DNA of 64,000 nucleotides, taken from contig MNCI01016010.1 in NCBI GenBank assembly GCA_015680685.1, forward strand, positions 276,726 through 340,725, read 5' to 3'. How positions within the stretch are numbered: the first letter of the stretch is position 1; each line of letters starts with the position of its first letter. A model generated the notes under the pieces. It was not told the origin of the DNA and ran no database searches. It was given only the letters and a program-made list of their open reading frames with translations. Positions 11,181 through 23,850 of this stretch are shown in pieces. The position numbers and the translations under genes were made by a program. Source of the stretch: Gnetum montanum. Its lineage: Eukaryota > Streptophyta > Gnetopsida > Gnetales > Gnetaceae.

Positions 11181-12099
11181 ACGTTTTTATAAACCACCCA
11201 CAAAGCCAGTACCCAAGTATGGCTACACATGAAACTTTATTTGCTTGCCCAGCAGATCCAGTTCTACCATTTAAAGCAGCAAAGCCTTCTCTTTCCGAGT
11301 GTGAAAATGACCTTCCAACATCTACTGCTGCGGGTGGAGGTTGTCCATCTGAGACTTCAAGCAATTCAGAAACTATATCATGTTCAGATTTTTTTTATTC
11401 AAGTTTTTAACGTTTTGAGATACTTCTTTTCTATATGATCTCTGGCCATATTTTTCAAGGATTTTGCACAAAGAATATAAATTTCATCCATGTGCCTCAG
11501 AGGTAGCACTTTAAGGTTCATGTAATAATGACTCATGATGATATTATTATATTGACTCTACTTTTTTGTGCTCATTATCTAATTATTTTCATGGGTTTTT
11601 CTTAATGGTTTTATGATCATGCGTTATGGCTATAATACTAATGTTTACTCTATTTATTCTTGTTTGTAGACTTCAACCGATGACGTTGATGTAGTTGGTA
11701 ATGATGTACCTGATGAGCCCCCTCTTCCTCTCATGGCATAGTTTTGTCCATTTGATGAACTTGTTGATGACTGTGTATTGTTCTTGTTGTTGTATGTTGC
11801 ACAATGCAACTATGGTTTTGGACATTTATGTATGTATATGGTTTTATCATCACATAGTGTGACTTTGGCTATGTATCAGTTTAAAATTTTTATGTTTTAT
11901 ATATTTTATATAAACATAAGTAGTAAATGTAACAAGGCTATAAAATTTTAAAAAATGGTAAATAAAATATGATGTAGTGATAATTGTAAAGTAAGGTATA
12001 CACGTATAAGTAAACTCGCATACGATGCTATCGGGTAAATTGGCTACAATGCTGGTATAGGGGCAAAAAGAAAAGGTCATTATGCTCACCAGTTTTAGG

Positions 12100-12190
12100 C
12101 CATGGCTTCACTAGTTTTAGGCCCTGGCTAGCCATAACGTTGCTAATTTTAGGCTTTAGTGGGCTGCAATGCTGCCAATTTTACAACTAA
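12100..12190. repeat. Short tandem phrase repeats
   Basis: The phrase AGTTTTAGGCC or a close variant recurs four times about 20-45 bases apart (ACCAGTTTTAGGCC, CTAGTTTTAGGCC, CTAATTTTAGGC, CCAATTTTAC), alternating with GGCTNNNCT. It is a small degenerate minisatellite at the junction between the host-like segment and T1. Confidence 0.5.
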
Positions 12191-12439
12191 GCAAGTTGTG
12201 GCCCATACTTGCCTAGTAAGTGTAGGATGCTCTCAAAAGAGCATACAAGGATAGAATCAACAATGAAACATGATATAATGTCATAAAGGTGAAGTAAAGA
12301 TTGACAAAAGAATAGACGAGACATTTACCATGAACTCGTTATTTAATCTTTGAGAGATCAAGAAATCCATTTGACACAATCTTATGCTCACCATCTCTTT
12401 TGTTTAGCATGGCACACTGCATGCATTTTCATTAATAAT

Positions 12440-13200
12440 TCAATGTTACATAGTTGTTATTTGTATCACTATTGTTGGCCCCAATCTAAGTGTCAGGAGT
12501 TTTCTCTTGAAACTCCACCTCTAAATCTTAGTTGATGTTGACTTAGTTAATCGAGGACAACAACATGTCTTCATGAACGACAATTTCACAACCATCATAT
12601 GGCAAGTGAATCTCTTAATGTATAAGGGATGAGACTATGCAAAGTTTAGCTAACCATGGCCTTCCTAGGGTCAAGTTGAAGCAAGGTGTCTCTTCAACCA
12701 CAACGAAGTTGGTGGATGTAGGGAATTGCTCACTGGCTACAAAATCCAAGGAAATAGAACCTCACATTGCTACTTATGACCAATTAAATGATTTGAGTAC
12801 TGAGGTACTAGTTTCTTGGATGTCCTCTATTAAGCCTAGGTTGTCAATAATGGAAAATGGTACTACATTAGTTATCATCCCATCATTATACATGGACATG
12901 ATGAACCTTGTACTTGCCAACACATATAGTGATGAGGAGAGAGATGGATAGAACTTCCCCATTTTGAGAGTCAATCTTCACTTCATTGTCATGAAAGTTA
13001 AGGATGGGTTGATGCCCATTTTCTCTAAATGAAGCTCACTCAATGATAGAGTGCATTAACTCTTTGTTGGTGAGCATGTCTTCTCTCATAGGAATAGAAG
13101 CCAACGCTTGAGCTAGTGCTTTCCTATGAGCAAGAGAAGTCATAACTAGGTCATACAAGTTCAATGATGTGTTCCTTTTTTTAGGGATCATTTGGCTTGT
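12440..13200 (-). pseudogene. T1 protease region remnant
   Basis: Aspartic protease region that matures the Tat polyprotein. Minus-strand text in order: LYDLVMTSLAHRKALAQALAS and MLTNKELMHSI (the conserved helix before protease), then YNDGMITNVVPFSIIDNLGL, which corresponds to the active-site pattern DnGsslNvmPlstl.kLGL, then LTLGRPWLAKLCIVSSLIH, corresponding to LLGRPWiH.agavpSslHq. The catalytic Asp position is retained as ND-G with Ser replaced. Stops and at least one frame change break it. The best open part is 12974-12774. Confidence 0.75.
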
Positions 13201-13615
13201 TCCATCATTACGAGGAAATTCTTTTCATTGGCCTGTGATCTTTTGGCCTTAGTACTCTTAACTTCCTCCATATTTCCTTGCGTTTGTGGGTTAGGTTTCA
13301 ACATGGATGCCTTGAGCCCCTCATCCATGGGTGTAGCCAATCTTGGTGTAGCTTGTTTCATAGCCCTTTGTTATCGGTTACCTTTAGTGGGCTTCATTAT
13401 TGTCTTGGTGATAGGTTAATTTCATCACAATTGTGATGATGTTTTCTTGCTAATCTCTAAATTGTAGGCCACTATAGGTGGCCTCTAGTCATGGGTTGTT
13501 ATAATTTTGCTTGTTGAAGGTTGAGGGATTCAAATAATAAATGGTTCCATAGGCCTTGGAGGATTAGTATCTCATGGTCTTGATTGTGAAGTTGATGCCA
13601 CTGAATAGGGGACAA

Positions 13616-14591
13616 TGATGAGTGACAAAGTACCCCCCTATGTTCAACCATACAAATCACAAGCATTCACACACGATCTGGTAAAATTTCATGGATGTGA
13701 CTAGGTGTGGCATCTAGATCGTTATGTCTTGATTGTAGTTTGCAATCTTCCCACTTGGACTAGTGGTAGCTTTGTTACATATGGTTTAGTCCAAAGTGAG
13801 GCATATGATAATTGATGTTTTTTTGGCCATATACCACTCCTAATGATAAGAAAGAAATCAATTAATTAAGCTAATTAATAATGAAAAGTAAAGTCTAGAC
13901 TAGCCTATGGGTGATGAGTGTTACTTCGTAACTTGTCATACACATCCTAAACCCATAACAAGTGTTACACTACTAGGCGAACCAAGCAATAACACTACTA
14001 AGATTACCAAGTGAATACATGTTTACGCTTGAAACTATTCATGCTCATTTCACCAATTCATTAATATGCATGAAAATGTAAATATTAACTAAGTATAAGA
14101 AAAGTACATTGCATGGAAAGTAAATCTAATCTAAGTCAAAGTGCTGCAATGAATAAGAATCAATCTCTATCTTATTATTGTTCATGGAATGTGTCCAAGT
14201 ACATTGCCACTTCAACAAGACACCATCCAACTGACTTGGATCCACATTGCGGGTGCTCACTAAATGTTCCTGAAGACTACAAATAAAACTATAAGAGTTT
14301 GACTACTCTATTGACAAAACTTATGCCAAACCATGCATCCAGGCGCTATATTTAGAGGTTGGCAGACATCCCATGCTATCAGATATCTGACATTGTATAT
14401 TGGCCTTCAACATTGGGTATCCAATATCAGAGCCGACAAAAATTAACTTTTTATTCAAATAGATGAGATGACATATGTTGAGGCATCTACCTTGACACAA
14501 CTCCATCAACGTAGCCAATAGATGTGACAGCATGCATCAAGGCATCTACCTTGACACGATTACATCAATGTAGCCAATTGATACTTCATCA
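13616..14591 (-). repeat. C 3' LTR
   Basis: 976 bp. Minus-strand start TGATGAAGTATCAATTGGC is preceded by a purine tract; it ends ...CACTCATCA. It is homologous to 19439-20485 and, in the other orientation, to LTRs of A, B and D. Shared markers in complement are the ATTAATTAAGCTAATTAATA block and the ATAACACTACTAAGATTACC-like block. Confidence 0.85.
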
Positions 14592-14601
14592 TACCCCCAT
14601 G
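14592..14601 (-). promoter_or_regulatory. C polypurine tract
   Basis: Minus-strand CATGGGGGTA directly abuts the 3' LTR start. The identical decamer precedes the D 3' LTR, and CATGTGGGTA precedes that of B. This primes plus-strand DNA synthesis. Confidence 0.8.
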
Positions 14602-16450
14602 ACTAAGTAAAAACTCATCCTAAAGTTAACAAGATAGGATCAAGCTTTCTTTACAAAAAATTGGAAATGATGGGATTATTGACTAACGCTAACTATTGAC
14701 TAACTCTAAGTGCTGCATTACAAAATTTTATTGGAGTGGATGCATACAAAATGATAAAATGACAACAAGGTTAAATAAACATTGAAGATTACAAAATTTG
14801 CAGAGGTCTTCAAGAATTTGCTAAAGATGATTCTTCTTATTGCTGCTAGTGGTGGAAAACTTCCAACATTGATTATTATGTCGATACTTCTTTGATTATG
14901 CAGAACATTCTTGAAGGACGGACTAAAATTTCTTCTCATCATTCCATGGGTCTAACAAACATGCGAAATTTGAGTTGCTATCTTGTATGTGCTACGATTT
15001 TTCCATGGGCATATCCTTCATTGTCCCCTTATTGGCTTTGTTTTCGTGCTTGGGAAAAGACCTTCTTCCTTAGGTGTTTCTTTTAGCATCACCTATAGTC
15101 ACCAAAGGATCAACATTATTTCTGGTAAATTTTTCCTTAATAATCAACCCTTTTTAGGTCCCTTAGTTTGTGTTTAAGCACAAGGTGATTATAGCATACT
15201 ATGCCCAAGGCTATGCAGTAACTAAAATCATCAAGTTGATCACATTATTTTGATTAATTACTATTAGTTACCATGATGTTCAAAAATAGGATGTTAGACA
15301 AAGTTCAAAGAAAACATCCCTAGTCCCTATGACTAATGAGCATAACTCTGGAAGCACATAAGTTTTCAAATAATTGAAACCAAAGGTCTAATTTAGAGGA
15401 TGGCCAAGAAATATTAATGGATATGGAAATAGAAAAGTAGAAAAAATTAATGAAATGGATGAGAAGTAGTCCCAAAATCATGCATAAATCTAGAGAAACC
15501 ATCACTGATGTTCTGGAAGATGTGAAGGTTAGTTCAAAGCCATGATCACCAAAAGTTATGTAAGTGGGTCCTTCCCAAAGCAAGCTTCTATCATAATGCC
15601 CTTGCATAACCACTTCTATAGATGTTCGTGGGCACCCAAGAAGTTAAATGTAGACCATGCCTTTATTCCAGACAAAATACAACTATCATGGCTGGGGTGT
15701 TACACTATACTACACAAAAAGAGAAGAAAATAGAAGAAGGAAGGAAGGGCCTTAGTTAGAGGATTACCTTCAGGCATGGGTAACATGTCTTTCCAACCCC
15801 ATAACCAATGCTTGTAGCCCATTATTGTATCTAAGGGGTGTGCTTTGAATTTTCATTATTTTTTCTTGTCTTTTTTGTGTGTGTGTTTTTTTTTTGTCCT
15901 TTTTATCTTTTTTATAATGGGAACCACACCATGCAAAGACTTTTAGCTTTCTTTTTATTGGTTAATGGAGGAATGATGATATGTTCTAAGAGGAGTCATA
16001 AACCACATGAAGGAAGTCAAGAAGAGAACCAAAAAAGTCCCCTTAAGGTCATACCCTTTGCCATTCCCACTTGGTCATTTCCTCGTTTTTCAAGGTAGAA
16101 TGATCATTGATGAATTTTAGTTTCATAAAAAGAAGAACCAAATTGTTTCCATAAAAAAAAACCTTTTATTCAGAGAACTAGAGGGATGGATGAGGTGGTC
16201 TCACTGCTTTACACAATTACTTACACAATCATCTTGATAACATAGCACAAAAATCTAACACATAGCATTGACTTCTACATCATGACTAGAAATATTATTA
16301 ATGGAAGCATAAAAAAAACATTCATAAAACATAAAGAAAATGACTCTAGAAAAGAGAAAAATATTAAGAAATGGAAAACATATTAAGAATCAAAAAATTT
16401 TGAAAGAAATAGGAAAATGGTAAAAAATTATAAAATAAAAAGGGTGAAAA
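14602..16450 (-). other. C conserved non-coding region upstream of 3' LTR
   Basis: No reading frame holds. Parts are homologous to B (45000-46530) and D (61050-62680). For example the complement of 15750-15800 matches ATATGTTACCTATGCCTGAAGG in D in sense, and the same place in B near 45768. It contains a T-rich run near 15870-15900. Its function is unknown; conservation across three copies may only reflect common descent. Confidence 0.6.
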
Positions 16451-16850
16451 ATACTTATTAGTTATTGAACTAGGATGGAGCATCTCCTCCATGACTAATC
16501 TTATGGCTGAACATTCAAGAGATGGACCCAACAATCCCATAGTTATATACCATTGGTTTCCCATCTACCACCATTACTGATTTAATTAATCATGTGGTAG
16601 CACATCTAACATCAGTGATAGTCTCGTTTGGATCATTCGGAGATGTATCTTCATATAGACTTGAAGGTGTTTCCATTTTGGAGGGTCCAAATGTGTTTTC
16701 TTCTTCTTCTTGATTTTCTATTTTAATTCCTAAGTCTCTGTGTTTAATATCCTTTTCTAGTGTATAATTAAAGTGTAAGATACCTGTATCTAAGTATTTT
16801 TTTGGGGCCATTTTCTTAAGTCTAGAACTAATAAGTATTAATTTTGTCCA
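16451..16850 (-). pseudogene. C post-gag tail shared with D
   Basis: Minus-strand reading YLDTGILHFNYTLEKDIKHR, KIENQEEEENTFGPSKMETP and then DGKPMVYNYGIVGSIS. The D copy at 60640-61045 reads DKDILQSYYTPKEDIK, KIENKK and GKLMVYNQGNVWSFF in the same order. B has no counterpart; at this point B continues into the RT leader. It is acidic and probably unstructured, and I know no named domain. It looks like a lineage-specific C-terminus left after loss of pol. Confidence 0.6.
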
Positions 16851-19313
16851 TGAATCTTTGAAATAGTTTTATAATCTCATTTTCAAGTCACTAGGTGTCT
16901 TCTGGTTTAGTGGCTACTACGTAGACTGGTTTTTGCACACACGTGTTTCTTAGCTTTGTTATGGATTGTGTTAATATTTTCAATTTTTAGTCCACAATTG
17001 CACCCTATACTATTAGTAATGATGAATGGATTCTTCTGTCTTTCCATGATGATAGGTTCATCATTTTTATCAAGTGTTGGAGTAACGATGGATGGTGGCC
17101 CTTACATAGGATTAGAGGACATTGGTTGGGAAAGGGAAAGTGTTATACTTGATTGGCCTTTTGTTGGTTTGGATGATGTAGTATGTCCATGAGTATTTCA
17201 CTTATGCATGGGAGCCATCCTAAAGAAGGGACTTTTCCAAGATCGTGCTGGGGACCTACTAGCATTAGCATGTCTATGCACATTTGTAGCACAAGTGGCA
17301 TTCGTTTGTGGATGTTATGGTGTTGAACCTTCCTATGTTTCTGGTAGTAACATGTAATGGGGTGGAGTATGAGAATATCAAGGATAAGATGGGGGGTAAG
17401 AGGTGCGAGGTGGTGATCCCTTAGGAGATGTCACTGGTTGATGATACTTGGGAGAGTGATAGTAGTGATTTGAAGTAGAGGATGTAGAACTAGTTAGAGA
17501 AATAGGTTGTTGAATATAACATCCATATGGTTTCAACTAGTATGATTGTTAAACATAATATCCATATGGATTTGACTAGTAGTAAGGGTAAAGTTGGTTT
17601 AGTGATGGTACCCACCATGACTATGGGTTTTGCCACTATGGTTGATGACAGTGTTGAGGGTAGTACAGAGTCCCCTTAGGATAGTACGATTGGTTGTGGG
17701 ACTATATATTATTACCTTGTGGAAAAATTAATTTCTTGGGCATGTGCTTCTATACAAATTTGGAATTTAATGCAAAAGCCCAATACTCATGTAGATGTGA
17801 CATGATTAGGAAATGGTCCTTTAGGTGGTCATATATGTAGATGTCACATCTATCATCTTCATCTGTGATTGAGTTTATAGCCTCGCTTTCTTCAACCATT
17901 TTCCTTGTTTGCTTATAAGAGTTCCTAGCTATTTCTTAGTTCTTCTTCCTCCATTTATTATGATCACCTATTTCATTTTGCATTACCTTCTCCTCTATGA
18001 TTTTTACAAAATTTGTAAGTTTTTCATTTATCCACTTTAGAATCCTATTAAACTTTGCTTTAAGTTTGTCGATAGACTTCTATATTGACAAGGTTTGTTG
18101 TGGAATCACCTTATTAAGTGCTTATTCTTTCTCCTTATTAGAAATGTGAACCTTCTTCTTTTGAAGAGTTGGATCCTAGTGATATTTCTCAACATTCTCC
18201 CATTTTCATAGCTCTCCTTCTTCTTTTTTCACACACTCAATTAGCTCTCAAATCTGATGGGTTTGTAGCTTGTATAGTTGACCTAGAGCATACATCCCAA
18301 GGATCTCCCTTGTTTCATTACGAAGCCCATCTATGATGTTGAAAAGTTAATCTTCCTTAGAGAAACCATGACCTAGGCATCTATTTAGTAGAGAATAATA
18401 TCTCCCTAAGGCCATGTCTTAGGGTTCACATTGTTCTTATTTCCATCCATGGATTTGTCTCATTAGGTTGGATACCCTTTCATAGGTTTGGTATTTCTTG
18501 TTGAAGAGTTCCAACAATATGGACCATCATCAGATTGAATTTAGTTTCAATGATCTATACCATACTTCAACTCTATCAATTAGTGTCCTAGGAAAGATCT
18601 TAAGCTTTTGCAACCTACTTTCAATTTTGTATAAGGCACAGGCAACATGTAAGGTTTGTAGATGATGTTGTGGATCCAAATCATAGCCTCTTGCAAATTT
18701 AGGAAATATTGGTCATATTAAGCCTAGGTAGGCAACTTTCCTTGCAATGCTTGTGAGGTATCTTAATTGCCTCTATGATCTACATCAAACTCTTAGTGGC
18801 CAATAAGGGTTCATCATCGTTAGACATGTTGTTATGAAGATTTCTATTTCTATTTGTTTGATTGTGATAATTTTATCTATGTTCATTTTGATGTCTTTGA
18901 TTTTTCTTGTGGTTTCAACTCCTATTTTGATTTTGACCTCATAGTGTAGCTTTGTCTCTATACCTACATTCATCTTCATTAGAACTAGAGATTCAAGAGG
19001 AAGATAAAGATGAGGAACTGGGAGGGTTGCCATGGCTTCTACGATGTTCCCTAGGGTTTCCTAATTTATCTTTTCTAAGTTTTGAGAAGGTCCTAGGCCT
19101 TGAGGCCTCCCTTGGTCCAAGACTTACTTCATCTTCTCTAGGGTTTTCTATCTTAGGTGAATGTAGTCTTTGAGTGTTGTTAGGGTGGTCATGAACATAT
19201 GAAACCCCTTCATAGGGTTGGTCACTCCAATTTTCTTCAACATATATCTTGTTAGTTCTCCGATGAATGTTCTCACTATACAATGCATTATTGCTTCCTT
19301 GTGAAAGAGACAT
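16851..19313 (-). pseudogene. C gag remnant
   Basis: Capsid polyprotein remnant. The start codon at 19313 gives MSLSQGSNNALYSENIHRRT, parallel to MSPSHR in D and MSSSHR in A and E. The open part 19313-18993 contains a run of Ser (PSSSSLSSS) like the Ser-rich region of B and D. Further down, DEPLLATKSL precedes capsid-like IPHKHCKES, and later text corresponds to the NYDPHTHLQ-like capsid start of its relatives. Many stops. The Pro-rich C-terminal part (17300-16900) is kept here but is lost in D. Confidence 0.7.
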
Positions 19314-19419
19314 TGTTATTAGTTCATGATGTGTGTGATTTAATATTTTCTAAAAGATATATCATTAATGCATTTACAACAATTGTGTATGATATAACTA
19401 ATCTAAATAACTAGCACCA

Positions 19420-19437
19420 TCCTCGGCAATAGTGTCA
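19420..19437 (-). promoter_or_regulatory. C primer-binding site (tRNA-Asp type)
   Basis: Minus strand TGACACTATTGCCGAGGA, one base after the LTR terminus. It differs from the complement of the 3' end of plant tRNA-Asp, TGGCGCCGTTGCCGGGGA, only by transitions, mostly at CpG. It is the best preserved PBS of the family in the window together with that of D. Confidence 0.85.
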
Positions 19438-19438
19438 A

Positions 19439-20485
19439 TGATGAGCAGTAAGGTACCCCTATGCCCAACCATATGAATCAAAAGCGTTCATGCATAATTT
19501 GGTCAAGTTCCATGGATGAAACTAGTTGTTGCATCTAGATCATTATGTCTTGATCATACTTTGTTGTCTTCCTACTTATACTAGTGGTAGCTTTGTCATG
19601 TATGGATTAGTCCAAAGTGAGGCATATGATAATTAATGTTGCTTTGGCCTTATGATCCTAATGGTAATAAAGAAATCAATTAATTAAGCTAATTAATAAT
19701 GGAATGTAAATTCTAGACTGGCTTACTAGCAATGAGTGTCTACTACCAGCTTGCCATACATGTCCTAAACCCATGTATTTGCTACTAGGATTACCAAGCA
19801 CTAGGCTACTAGGAAAACCAAGTAATAACATTATTGGATTACCAAGAGAATATGCATTTATGCTCAAAACTAGTCGTGCTCATTCTACCAGTTCATTAAT
19901 ATGCATGGAAATGTAAATATTAACTAAGTAAATTGCATGGAAAGTAAATCTAATCTAAGTCAAAGTGCTACAATGAATAAGAATCAATATCGATCTTATT
20001 TCCATTCATGAAATGTGTCTAGGTACATTGCCACTTGAATAAGACACTATACAACTAACTTAGATCCACACTGCAGGCACTCACTGACTATTCTCTAAGA
20101 CTGCAAAATAAAATTGCAAGAGTTCAGCTACTCTATTAACAAAACTTATGTCAAACCATGTGCCCAAGTGCTATATTAATAGGCTAGCACACATCCCATG
20201 ATATCAAATATCTAACATCGCATCTTGAATCTTGATATTTGGTATTTGATATCAAGGTTCTAATATCGAGATCTGATATCCAAGCTGATAAAAAATTAAC
20301 TTTTTATTCAAAAAAATGAGACAACATGCGTCATGGCATCTACATTGAGGCATTTTCCTTGACATAGTTGTAGCAATGGAGCCAATAGATGCGACAACAT
20401 GTGTTGAGACATCTGCATCAAGGCATCTATGTCAAGGCACCTATCTCGATATGGCACATCAACATAGCCAACTGATGCTTCATCA
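19439..20485 (-). repeat. C 5' LTR
   Basis: 1047 bp, minus-strand start TGATGAAGCATCAGTTGGC, end ...CTGCTCATCA, followed by the primer site. It contains an internal cluster of CATCTAC/TTGAGGCAT repeats near 20330-20460 and a run of GATATC-rich sequence near 20200-20290 that lengthens it relative to the C 3' LTR. Confidence 0.85.
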
Positions 20486-20489
20486 AAAA

Positions 20490-22690
20490 CATATGATAAA
20501 AGGCTTCTTAGGTTCTAGAGGAGGTGGTACACCTATGACCAAAGGCTCTCTAGGTTTTATCTCTTGAGACTATGATGGTACTTTGATGATAAATGATTTC
20601 CTAGTAGGACTAGACCATTTGGTTTCTATGAATGAGGCTACAATGTAAGAGTTATTATTGATGCTTGGAAAATTGGATTTATTCAACACCAACTCTCTAT
20701 GGTCTATCATCTTTTGAAGTTCATCCTTTAATGCTCAACAAAAATCAATGTCATGAATAGCCATTTGAAAATAATGGCAATACCTACCCTGTTTGAAGTA
20801 CTTCAATAGCTTTAGATCATCTTTGGTCGATATTGTTGGGTCTCTAGCTATGTCACAAAGATGATCATGCCTCTTATGAGCTTCTTCAGAGAATTGCTTA
20901 TGTTTTATATGGTTGTATTTAAGTAATTATTTTAGAAATTCATAGCCCTTCATAGGAAACCTTGTGTACTTAGACCTATCCTTCCACCTAAAGTTTGATC
21001 ATGGTTAATTTGGGGTGTAGGAAGTGAATTGCTACGGTGAGTTGAAGGATGTGTAGCATGATGGTTATCCCATTCTTCCTCCCTACTTTGACTCTTTTGT
21101 TACTATGGTCATGGTTGTATGTTCTTGCCTGGTTTTATTGCTATTCGTCCTTGTGTATTGATTTTTATAGGCTACATAGGCTAGTTCGTTACTTACCTTA
21201 GTTGCCTCCTCAATGTTCTTAGTTTGCAAGAAGGCTTGGCTTAGAGATTGAGGCTCTAAGTAGTAGAGATTTAACTTGATGAAGTCATTTATTACTCCCT
21301 TGTAGATGGCTAAGAGGTGGATTTTAGAGATAGGCTCTAGAATCTCATTGAGGATTGAATTCCATATCTAAATGACCTTTTGACTAGTTCAAGTCACCCT
21401 TCCTTCACCTTCATCAATTGATCTAATGTGGCATCTGGCTTCAAGTTGCATCTAAAGCAATTTATAGATTGGTCAATTATGTCCTCAAGGGAATCGATGG
21501 AACCTCTAGTCAAGGTTTAGTACTAATCTAAAGCCTTACACTTAAGGGCCATAGGAAAAATCCCCAGTATTATATATGGACAAGCTTGCAAAAAGAGGCA
21601 CTCATACCAGAAGATGACTAGATGTGCATTAGGATCACCATTGTAGTTGGGAATTTTGGTATGGGCATACTCACAAGTAATTTCATTTGAGATATGATAT
21701 GGATTATAGGATCATCTTGGTAAAATTATAGAACCTTGACTATCTTAGTTCTACTGGCCTTAAGTTTTCACAACTCTTTGGTAAGGTCTTGGAACATTTG
21801 GAAGGCTTGATCTAAGCTTGGGGCATCCTTCTGGGCTACAATGTTTGTGTTGATGGTTGAGAAGGAAGTTGAGTAGCTTGAAGCTATATAATTGACATTT
21901 TCATAAAGGGAAGAGGTCATGTGACTACTGTTGTAGGTAGATTAAACAAGGAGAAATAGGTTTGAGTTGGAACATGTAGTATGAAGGGAGCAAAGGCAAT
22001 ATAAGAGGCCTGTATTACCTAAGGTCTCGATGAGGGTCAAGTTAGCATGACAAAGGAAGATAGTGAGGTAGACATCATCAGGGCTAGGTACATAGTATGA
22101 GATTGTATGGAAAAGGATATGGATGAGAACAAGAAGGTAGACTAAGGCATGGGTTGTGCTTGGTGTGTAGTAATGATAGGTATAGACCAAAGCATAGTAG
22201 GATGGACAAGAGGGGAATTAGGCTAAGGGACTTTTCCCACCAATGAGGTAGGAGATGTGAAGCGAGGGGTAGTTTTTTATGAAGTCAATCATTTGAAAAT
22301 ACTCCCAATGAAGGTGTCTAACACTAGTTTAGCCTCAAACTCATCTTGCTCTTATTTGAAATCTTCCAAGCTAATTTCCTCACTAAACTCATTAATCTCT
22401 ATAATTTGTATGAGAATTCATGCATAAAAGTTGATGAGGAGGATTTGTCATAACGTGACAGGATGTATTCTTCCCCATCCTAGTGTATAATTGTGAATTG
22501 ATGCTTAGCTTGAGATTTGGAATGTGGTATTAGAAGAATGCCTTGAATCTTGACATACAAAAAGTTGTAGAAATCCTCATTAATGACTACAAAATCTAGG
22601 TTTTTACTCTTTTGCCTAACTTTCTTTGTTCTATGAACATAGGGTCTTTCAAGTCATATACATGAACTACATCTTAGTTGGAGGCCATGT
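20490..22690 (-). pseudogene. T1 gag remnant
   Basis: Tat-type capsid and nucleocapsid, minus strand. Capsid motifs around 21700-21400 read KIPNYNGDPNAHL, ILGIFPMALKCKAL, and INCFRCNLKPDATLDQLMKV, matching lPkf..ysG..dP..HL, lF..sL.g.Al and F...N.kpd.tl..L. The nucleocapsid knuckle near 20700-20790 reads YCHYFQMAIHDIDFC then ALKDELQKMI; the Tat form CX2HX4HX4C is seen with the first His replaced by Phe. The part ahead of the capsid (22200-21900, open) is Pro/Tyr/Leu-rich. Stops throughout. Transcribed toward the protease region on the far side of C. Confidence 0.75.
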
Positions 22691-23820
22691 GTATAAGGTC
22701 TAGTCGTAGCATGGTTGATTTGTGAAAATGCATGAATCGGTATCAGCAAAAAAGTAAGCTAGGCAACCTAAGATAGGCTTTATAAAACTAAGTAGAACCA
22801 ACAAAAACTAAGGTGAGCTTTGAAAAGTCCAATAGTTGTGAAAATTTAAATATGGACAAGATGGTTATTTGTAATATGTTGGGTTTTGGAAAGATGCGAT
22901 AGTATTTTTCCAAAATATATGTTGTTGATAAAAAGAGTAAGCTTTTGGTTTGATTTTTTTAAGGGGTGTTCTTGTACTTTCCCTTTATGTAAACTACACT
23001 AGGTCTTGTTATGAAACTAAGAAAAAAATTATTTTTCAAAAGATACACTAGGTATCTTGAAAGGCAATGCTAGAGTTTATGAAGTAATGGAAAATGTAAT
23101 TGGTTCACCAAAACTAAGCTAGGTAGTTTGGTAAAGGGGGAAAGGTAGGTGTGCATGATTTAATTTTTAATTAATTAAAAAAATTACAATAAGTGGAATT
23201 TCCCAAGGTGAAAAAGGGGTATGGCTAGGAAATGATGGAAACTGCAACTGCAAGTGCAATGCAGGTTATAGTGACAGAGGTGTACACTACACTTGGAAAA
23301 AATGTAAGAGTTTTTGATGTTGGTAAAACCAAATATGCTAGCTTTGCTTGTAGGGCCTACATTGGAGGGGGGAAGGAGGGTAAGCAATCAATTTTCCTTT
23401 CCAACAAAACAACGTTGATGATACCCCCTCTCAAAAAAATGCACTAGTTTTTTTTTTTTTAAAAAGTATGTGTAAAATGTTTGATTTTTCCAATAGCAAG
23501 TTGGGGTTTTAGAGAGAGCCACACTAGCTTTAACCACAAAATTTCACAAGGGATTTGGATAGTTAAATCTGAGCTACATTAGCCTTTGGAATACACAAAG
23601 TCAGGTTTCAACTAGGAAGAATGGCAGGTTTTGTTAGCACCCACACTAACTTTAAAAAGTCCAACAACTACTATGAAAATCTTATGAACACCAAAATCAC
23701 TTGCAACTACTATGCTAAATTTTAGTTGGGGAAAATTTTTTAAAATGGTTTTAAGTTTTAAAAATTGCAAATAATTGTCTTTGAAAGGAAAATCATATTT
23801 TAGTGAAGAGCCTAGGCAAA
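22691..23820 (-). other. T1 untranslated leader with irregular repeats
   Basis: No coding frame holds. Phrases such as AACTAAGCTAGG, TACACTAGG and CACACTAACTTTAAAAAGTCC recur at irregular 50-60 bp intervals between 22750 and 23720. It lies between the primer site and gag. Confidence 0.4.
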
Positions 23821-23839
23821 GGCCCTTCTTCTAGTGCCA
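23821..23839 (-). promoter_or_regulatory. Candidate T1 primer-binding site
   Basis: Minus strand TGGCACTAGAAGAAGGGCC stands just inside the end of the T1 LTR, starting with the TGG expected opposite a tRNA CCA end. I recall similar GCGCTAGAAGGAGG-type primer sites in Tat-lineage elements but cannot name the tRNA with certainty. Confidence 0.5.
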
Positions 23840-23850
23840 GAAATTATAAC

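Larger units (their letters stand above)
9232..12250. other. Non-repetitive host-like segment between T0 and T1
   Basis: This is the only stretch of more than 1 kb that shows no retrotransposon domain or repeat kinship within the window, and it has visibly more CpG than its neighbours. It contains the DHHC pseudogene (10700-11180). Other open stretches are unassigned: 9805-10029 (+, starts MDFKVVHRSKPRKMARKLLE), 10264-10440 (minus, about 58 codons), and a candidate last exon 11670-11741 (+) after TTTGTAG, ending PDEPPLPLMA before TAG. I cannot name any of these. Confidence 0.5.
13616..20485 (-). mobile_element. C: non-autonomous Athila-like element
   Basis: Complete outline on the minus strand: 5' LTR 20485-19439, tRNA-Asp-type primer site 19437-19420, gag from 19313, a short post-gag tail, a conserved non-coding region, a purine tract 14601-14592, and 3' LTR 14591-13616. 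No reverse transcriptase, RNase H or integrase can be read anywhere in its 4.8-kb interior. Its organisation matches element D, including the tail segment absent from B. It sits between gag and protease of T1. Flanking 5-mers (GACAA on the left, AAAAC on the right) do not form a recognisable duplication. Confidence 0.8.

Noticed and set aside
11048-11410. 120-codon plus-strand ORF (starts MVIKYLNIFVTT)
   Set aside because: Its first part is exactly antisense to the DHHC domain, whose motif match is far stronger. No domain was recognised in the plus frame.
15838-16098. Phe-rich plus-strand ORF
   Set aside because: T-rich low-complexity sequence antisense to the C non-coding region.
13611-20490. 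Target-site duplication around C
   Set aside because: Flanking 5-mers GACAA and AAAAC share too few positions to claim.
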